The notes under the pieces are model-generated. The model worked only from the letters and a program-made list of their open reading frames with translations. It was not told the DNA's origin and ran no database searches. This document shows positions 55,655 through 64,000 of a stretch of 64,000 bases of DNA, in pieces. The position numbers and the translations under genes are program-made. Position 1 is the stretch's first letter; each line of letters opens with the position of its first letter. Origin of the DNA: Apus apus (taxonomy: Eukaryota; Chordata; Aves; Apodiformes; Apodidae); assembly GCF_020740795.1 (NCBI RefSeq), contig NC_067287.1, positions 33,411,501 through 33,475,500 of the forward strand, written 5' to 3'.

Positions 55655-58600
55655 TCAAGCCATTAGCCATGAAGATGTTACCAAAAATATACAAGGTCAC
55701 CAAAAAACCTGAACTTCTGACCTATACACTATTTATTACACAGCTTTAGCTGAACATGCAAACTTTCTTGACAATTTCATTGTGAATATCACAATGTGGA
55801 CAGTTACTTTGAAATGAAGTATGACCATTACTTACCTGAATTCATTTAATACAATTAATTTTCTATTTACTAATGTCTTTCATAGATATGCACACAAATA
55901 ATTTCAAAAACCTATTATATGAGCTTGAGTATGCATGAAGGCCAAGACTAAACAATACAAAAATCCAAGGAGCAGGTAATTTAAGCATATAAATACAAGT
56001 TTAAAGTATTTTAATGTAATAAACTACAACAGGATAAACAATGTTTGTCTTGAATGTCTCTCTCCTCCTCCCTGCCCCAAGGCAGTAACATTCAGTTAGT
56101 CCAAGGAAGACAATTGGTAGGACACATATTTGACTATCTGTTTGCTAATTGCAAAGGATAGGTGTTATGATATGCCAGCTTCTAGAATTAATAAAGCATG
56201 CAACAGAAGTGACAGAATTATACTTAACACACTTGAACACATGTTTTTGTGTGCCATCTGTAAAATGCTAAAGACAGGAAACAACCTTATATAAACAACC
56301 TTGTATTTTCAAACCACAAATACTGAGAAGCAGAGAGAATGATGAGCTTTTTGGAAACAACCATAATCAAAGCATGCAAAAATTATCATTCACGTAAACT
56401 CTGTCATCTCACTTTTCCTTCTTGACCCTTCCTTCAGCAAAGCAAAAGGAATTATCTACCATACAGTAAGTAAAGAGAACTGACACATACACAAACACAA
56501 ATTCATTTGGCAGTAAAACTGGCAGCCTTCTGCTCTTTGTGATGGCTGGCAGAGGGGAATACCCAGAGCTCTGAAAGGTATGGTTTCTCAGTTATCTGCA
56601 AAACCTCTTGTCCAGTCTCAGGAACAATATCAGCCATGAGAGTCTTCCATACCTAACTCATATTGAGGCAACAACAGATCCTCACATTGTCTGTCCTGTC
56701 AACTCTAAGGCAAGACATCACTATACTGCAAAAATATTGTTTCAGAACTATAGAGGGTGGGCTACTTACAGGCAGATAAAAACCAATACAAAATAACAAA
56801 TATAAAAGGCATGAAACCCCCTTAAAATTCTAGGTTTCCAGAAGTTCTGTCTTGAATAAATAAATCTGTAAGATTTATACAATCTTCGCCCTCCTCTTCA
56901 GCAAGTTGCATCTTGCCCTAATAGACTCCACAGAAAATAATACATATTAAAAAAAACATTAACATGTATTTTATAAGTAAGCTCATATTCTCTATGATCT
57001 CCTGCCACTCAGAAGGATCTTATTTTCAATTAAATGTCGCAATGGAAGCCACTTCTTTTTTTTTAATTCTATTAAAACCCACAAAGTACTTTTGATACTA
57101 ATGAGGCAAAATATTTGGTAAAAAGAAGCCACATTCAATAAACATCAGCAAATTCTGCATTTACAGCAGGAATATTTACAGCTGGAATATAAGTACACAA
57201 GCTCTTTTTCCAGGAACAGTCTCAGTACTATTACACTTTGGGTAACCCCAAGGAACCCTGCATGAGCAGACATGCGAGAGCATACTTTTTTCTCTAGTGC
57301 ATATGGATCATCAAACACAGACCCTTTCCCCTACCACTTTCAATACTGACATGGAACCTCTGATTACAATGATGAGATAATACTCAAGGACTTCACAGTT
57401 TAAAAGCGTGTGTTAACATCCTGCTGGGGACATCCTGCATGTAACATCTCAGATGCCAGAGCCTTCAGATGGAGGCCTACAGCTACTTATGGATGCTCTC
57501 GAATGCTTGCTGGAGCGCTGCAGTGTTCAGCTGTCCTCAACCACCCCATCCTCAGCTAATGAATGCCTTGCTTTTACCCAGGTACCTTAGAAAAAAGTCA
57601 TTCTGCATATGTCAAAGGTAAAAAAAAAAACAAGAAACACATTTAAGAATAAACATCCAGAACAGTATATACAATTGCAAATTTTCATTGTAGAAAATAG
57701 ATGAGGAAGCAGAATTAAAAGTGGAGTTATGCCCAAAAAGTCTCTCTCCTTATCCACAGTCCTCCTTGTCCTCCCCCCAGCAAACAACAGACACTACACC
57801 CAAGTGAGAAACCAATCCATCACAAACAATTTACCTTTCTGGAACATATATCAGGATACACCCCATCTGACAGGAAAAAAACCAACTGTTATAGTTGTTT
57901 GGTTTTAACCGGGCCAACATGCCACACTCCAGATCTTGCTGTATGCCCAAGTAGGCTCCTCAGCCCCTACACGCACACCTTACACTGGTTTACTCTCTAA
58001 CCTGACTCTGTGCTGAGCTGCTCTAGCTCTGTCAATGTTTGTTTTTTTAGTAACAGTATTGACCTAGTTTTGTGTTTCTTGAGTGAAAACAGCTCAGCAT
58101 AGGTAAGCACAGCTGCCTCAGCTGGAAAAAGTGGCTGTGGCAGCAAAAGAGTAAAACCCTTCTGCAATTTTACCTTGTCAGACTAATACCCTTTCTTTCA
58201 TCAAGAACACTCTTATCACCAGTTACCCCTCTGAAGTCTTCTAGGTGTACAGACAGACTTGATCTTCTCTGCCAAAGCTTACTCTAACCCATTTTTTTCC
58301 AATAGACAACCTAGCCAACTTCTTATTAGCATTTTCTTAATTCAAATTAATGTTCTTTGCTTCTTCTTCGTTCCGATGACCAGTTTCTTTCTTGAACATG
58401 TGAACAATACTTTGTTAGAGTTGGTGTCCTCTCCTGTATTTCCAACTGTTCAATAACAGCTTTTTGCCTTAATAAAGAGTAAGAAACCTCTTCACTCACT
58501 TGCATATTTCAAGACAAAGTGTGATAGAAAGTATAAGGTAGCACGTAAGACTAACGAGTACACTGATACACACCTAACACAGGACATCAAGATGGGGCAT

Positions 58601-59079
58601 GGGTATGTAGCTCATTACTCACTCTTGACTAAAATTAGACACGAAGGGACGACAACAGGTTTAGAATGCCTATTTCCCAGTTTTCACTTCCCAGGATCTA
58701 TGTTGCTCCCTTTGAAAATTCTTATTTCTCCTACCTTGTACTTTCTGAATTGCTTTTATTAACTAAAGGAATATTCCAGCTTTAGCAGTAAAGAATCTTT
58801 AGAGTTAGACTCTGGGAAACAAACCATCCAAATCTTGAATTCTGATTTGTTTTATTTTAAGAAGACATTCACAAAATTACCAGGATTAAAATTTAAAATT
58901 ACCTAAAATGTATGCTGCCTGAATCCTTAGCACCCCATGAAAACAAAAACCCATTACATTGAACATATCTTCAACAGGAAAGCTACTGAATTTTGCCAAA
59001 GCTTTTTGAACTAATGAGTGGAAGGAAATTCCTTTGAACAATTCAAGCCAGTGGATCAAAAACCAGTACAAAACTCCTA

Positions 59080-59466
<387 letters not shown>

Positions 59467-61225
59467 TCATTATAACTAAAGGCAAGCCCTCATTCACATC
59501 CAGCTACATGGTCCCCTATTGCCAAATAAGAAGACCAACATCTCTTCTGGACTTTTAAAACCCGGTGATCAAAATAAAAATAAAGAATTTCAATACCAAA
59601 TCTGTAAAAGAGAAAGTGACTTTTGGCATATAGGCCCAGCACTCGCTGGACAACAAATGATGAGGTAAAACTTGGCTTGGAGGGGAGAAGAAGGGTTTTC
59701 GCCTCAGATCATTCAATTGCAAAACAGCTATTCTATATGAGAAATAGGTAACAAGAATTTTGGCATAGTTTCAATATATGTAACTATGAATCCAACTGAA
59801 GACATACGCAAATACATGACTGCTGCATTTCTCCTTAGTTGTACAGCCCTCTTAATAAGCTTTCCTGTAAGGATAACCCTCTAATTTGGCAGTTCTAATT
59901 AACTGAAAAGTTAGTCATGAGGTTTGTCAAAGCACTCAAATGAAACATTGCATATACACAGCTTTACGATGCAGCCTTCAAGTTCATTTTCCTAGTTTTC
60001 CTGACACGAATTTGCAAATACTTCAGAATGCACAATGACTGGATGGTGAAAGAACCTGTAACAGAATTTTTAAATACAGAATAATTTTAAACCTATGCAA
60101 GCTGTTAGAAGCTGGTTGTGAGAAAACTAGTGGTGCATCAGATATCAATTAGGTTCCACCTGCCCGAAAAGGAAGCCTTTTCCTTTAGGAGTTTATGAAT
60201 AATTTAGAACACATGCCAGACAGATCAACATAAAAGCTCAAAGGGGAGAAACACTGATTTTTCTCTTCTGCTTTACATTTTAAAGAGGTGAAATACAGAT
60301 GAGAAAGGTTTTTAAATATGTAAGTCAAGATTTCAATAGATATGATTATTTTAATTCTATGAACATTAAAGAAGAAAGCATGACAAGTTAAAATAAGCCA
60401 TGTAGTGGCTTCCTCATGCATTGCAATGAATTTAAGAGCCTCAAGGCTTCAGGCCCCTTGGGAATAAAAATAAAAGAACAAAAGAACACTGGGACTGCAC
60501 ACAGTACAATCTACCAGAGATTACTCTATTTATGCAAATAAAAAATATCTGATAAAATGGCAAATACTAGAAGACCCAATTGCATAAGAGCAGAGTTATA
60601 ATGACTCATGAAATCACTCATTGCTTCTACAGTGAAACAGAGTTGCAGGAAACATTATTACAGTTGTGCTCTTTATACATAGTGACTACATGGTTTCAAA
60701 CAGGTGTATGCAGATTAACTAACTGTGAGCCAAACTGGAGCCCCCATACCATCTTTGTGCTAGGTGTAAAGCTCCTGGAGCAACAGTTCTAGTGAAAAGG
60801 CAAAAACCCCACAGCTGAAGTCAACTGTTGTGGTTTTACCAATTTCTTTAGATTCACCGAACTTACACTCTGGCCATGACCATATTTTTCAAGTTTTTCC
60901 TACATCGGTTCCACAGTCCCATGAAATCTTGAACATATACATACACATACATATCTACAGATACATATAAAGCAGATTTTGAAGAAGCATTTCAGTGTAG
61001 TGAGATTTGTTCTCATCCTACACAGAACAAGATAAAGACTGACATCACTTACTTATCTGATGTGTTTATAGCTTACTCCTATAGAAGAAAGCTTTGTGAT
61101 TCAATGCAACAGAAGCAGCTGCAGGCCCTTTTAATTTAAGTACATTTTTCTGAAGCACTGTGCACTCACATGCATTGCAATTTGAAGAGCTCCTGTTTGG
61201 AAATAATTGTTTAACAGCATATTTA

Positions 61226-61441
<216 letters not shown>

Positions 61442-61662
61442 TTATTACTGCTTGAGAAAACATTTAGCACAACATCCTGTTTTCAACCACCCTCTCCATG
61501 GTCTGTGTATTTCTAGTCTAGCACATGTCACAGCCACACCAACAGCTACACAATGAACTGAAAATCTGGCTTTGAGAAGACAGAAATTATATAGGAATAT
61601 GAACATGCTTTTTTTTTTTTTTTTGCATGTGTACAGACAGCTATTACCAAGTGTTTAGATTA

Positions 61663-61800
<138 letters not shown>

Positions 61801-62492
61801 TTACGCTCTGCAACAAAACCTGTAAGTTCTCTTCACTTCAGGAATAGTGAGTAAAGCAGATAAAAAGAAGAAAGCATATGAAGGCTGGATAAAAAAAAAT
61901 AATTCTTGTTCAGAGCTGGAATTTTAGTGGTTAGGTGGGAAGATGTCTTTTGTATGTTTGCTACTGTCTTTCGCTTTCTATGGATAAATAAGTGGCTAGA
62001 ATCCTTAAAAGGCCTTCTCTTGGTTTGTTTTTTTTTTAAATGAAAACCACATAACTTTTTTTAAGATTGTGCAATAGTTAAACACAACAACTTGTGAGGA
62101 AACACCGCTACAAGGAAGCTGTAACAATAGGTTATACCTTTTACAAAGGACTCGATGCATCTGCTCTCCAGGAATCACTAAAGACAACACGATTTCTGCC
62201 AAAACACATTACCAGCTCTTAGCTAAGTCTAGGTAAACAATTCCTCAGCATGCACTTACGCCTTCACAATATAAACTAGAGTTAAAAAAGGTCTACTTTC
62301 TGTTTTATAAATAAGAAGAATTTCACCAAGTCTAGGAGATCAGTCACCCTTACAGCTGCATTGACAGGCACCACCCCCCTCGACTGACTTAGTTCAGTCA
62401 TTTTCAGTTGGCAGTAACACCCAGACTGCTGAGGAAGAGAGAAATTTAATTACTGACATGTACAGTCTAATAACAGGACTGAAAGAGGCTTA

Positions 62493-64000
<1,508 letters not shown>

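Noticed and set aside
55841..55851. Consensus minus donor TTCAG|GTAAGT inside FAM171B intron 5
   Set aside because: No open, conserved segment or good acceptor precedes it, and exons 5 and 6 join in phase without it.
57890..58200. Possible LTR starting TGTTATAGTTGTTTGG with TTTTAACCGGGCC
   Set aside because: It recalls passerine LTR starts, but no matching end or target-site duplication was found.

Overview
The window is nuclear DNA from a vertebrate, almost certainly a bird. It is AT-rich and CpG-poor, has multi-exon gene structure with GT-AG introns, and carries CR1 LINE pieces in both orientations, including one with a recognisable reverse transcriptase. A solo LTR of an endogenous retrovirus is also present. 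Nothing looks bacterial: there are no operons, ribosome binding sites or CRISPR arrays.

Layout. (1) Positions 1-36,700 are gene-poor. They hold AT-rich unique sequence, CR1 fragments near 12.7, 13.4-13.9, 16.6-17.8 and 28.7 kb, a 1.9-kb CR1 copy with broken RT frames at 31.06-33.00 kb, and a GC-richer patch at 5.3-5.8 kb. (2) Positions 36,700-43,200 are the least explained part. They contain a 129-bp exon-like block on the minus strand (36,701-36,829), a stop-poor stretch (39.5-40.9 kb), a CpG island (about 41.35-42.05 kb) with no recognised gene, and a cysteine-rich open frame (42,884-43,123). (3) Positions 43-52.9 kb hold AT-rich sequence, one solo LTR (48,749-49,516) and the 3' UTR side of FAM171B. 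(4) Positions 52,933-62,731 on the minus strand hold seven coding exons of FAM171B. Translation, exon phases and the C-terminus all agree with the vertebrate gene. The first coding exon (signal peptide and start codon) lies beyond position 64,000, so 62,732-64,000 is part of intron 1.

FAM171B is the only gene identified with confidence. In mammals it lies between ITGAV (upstream) and ZSWIM2 (downstream, tail to tail). By that synteny ITGAV should lie beyond 64,000 and ZSWIM2 should be on the plus strand below 52 kb. No intact ZSWIM2 was found; only one short, doubtful trace is noted. No exciting new system was established. The best candidates for follow-up are the unassigned CpG island and the exon-like block about 5 kb from it.
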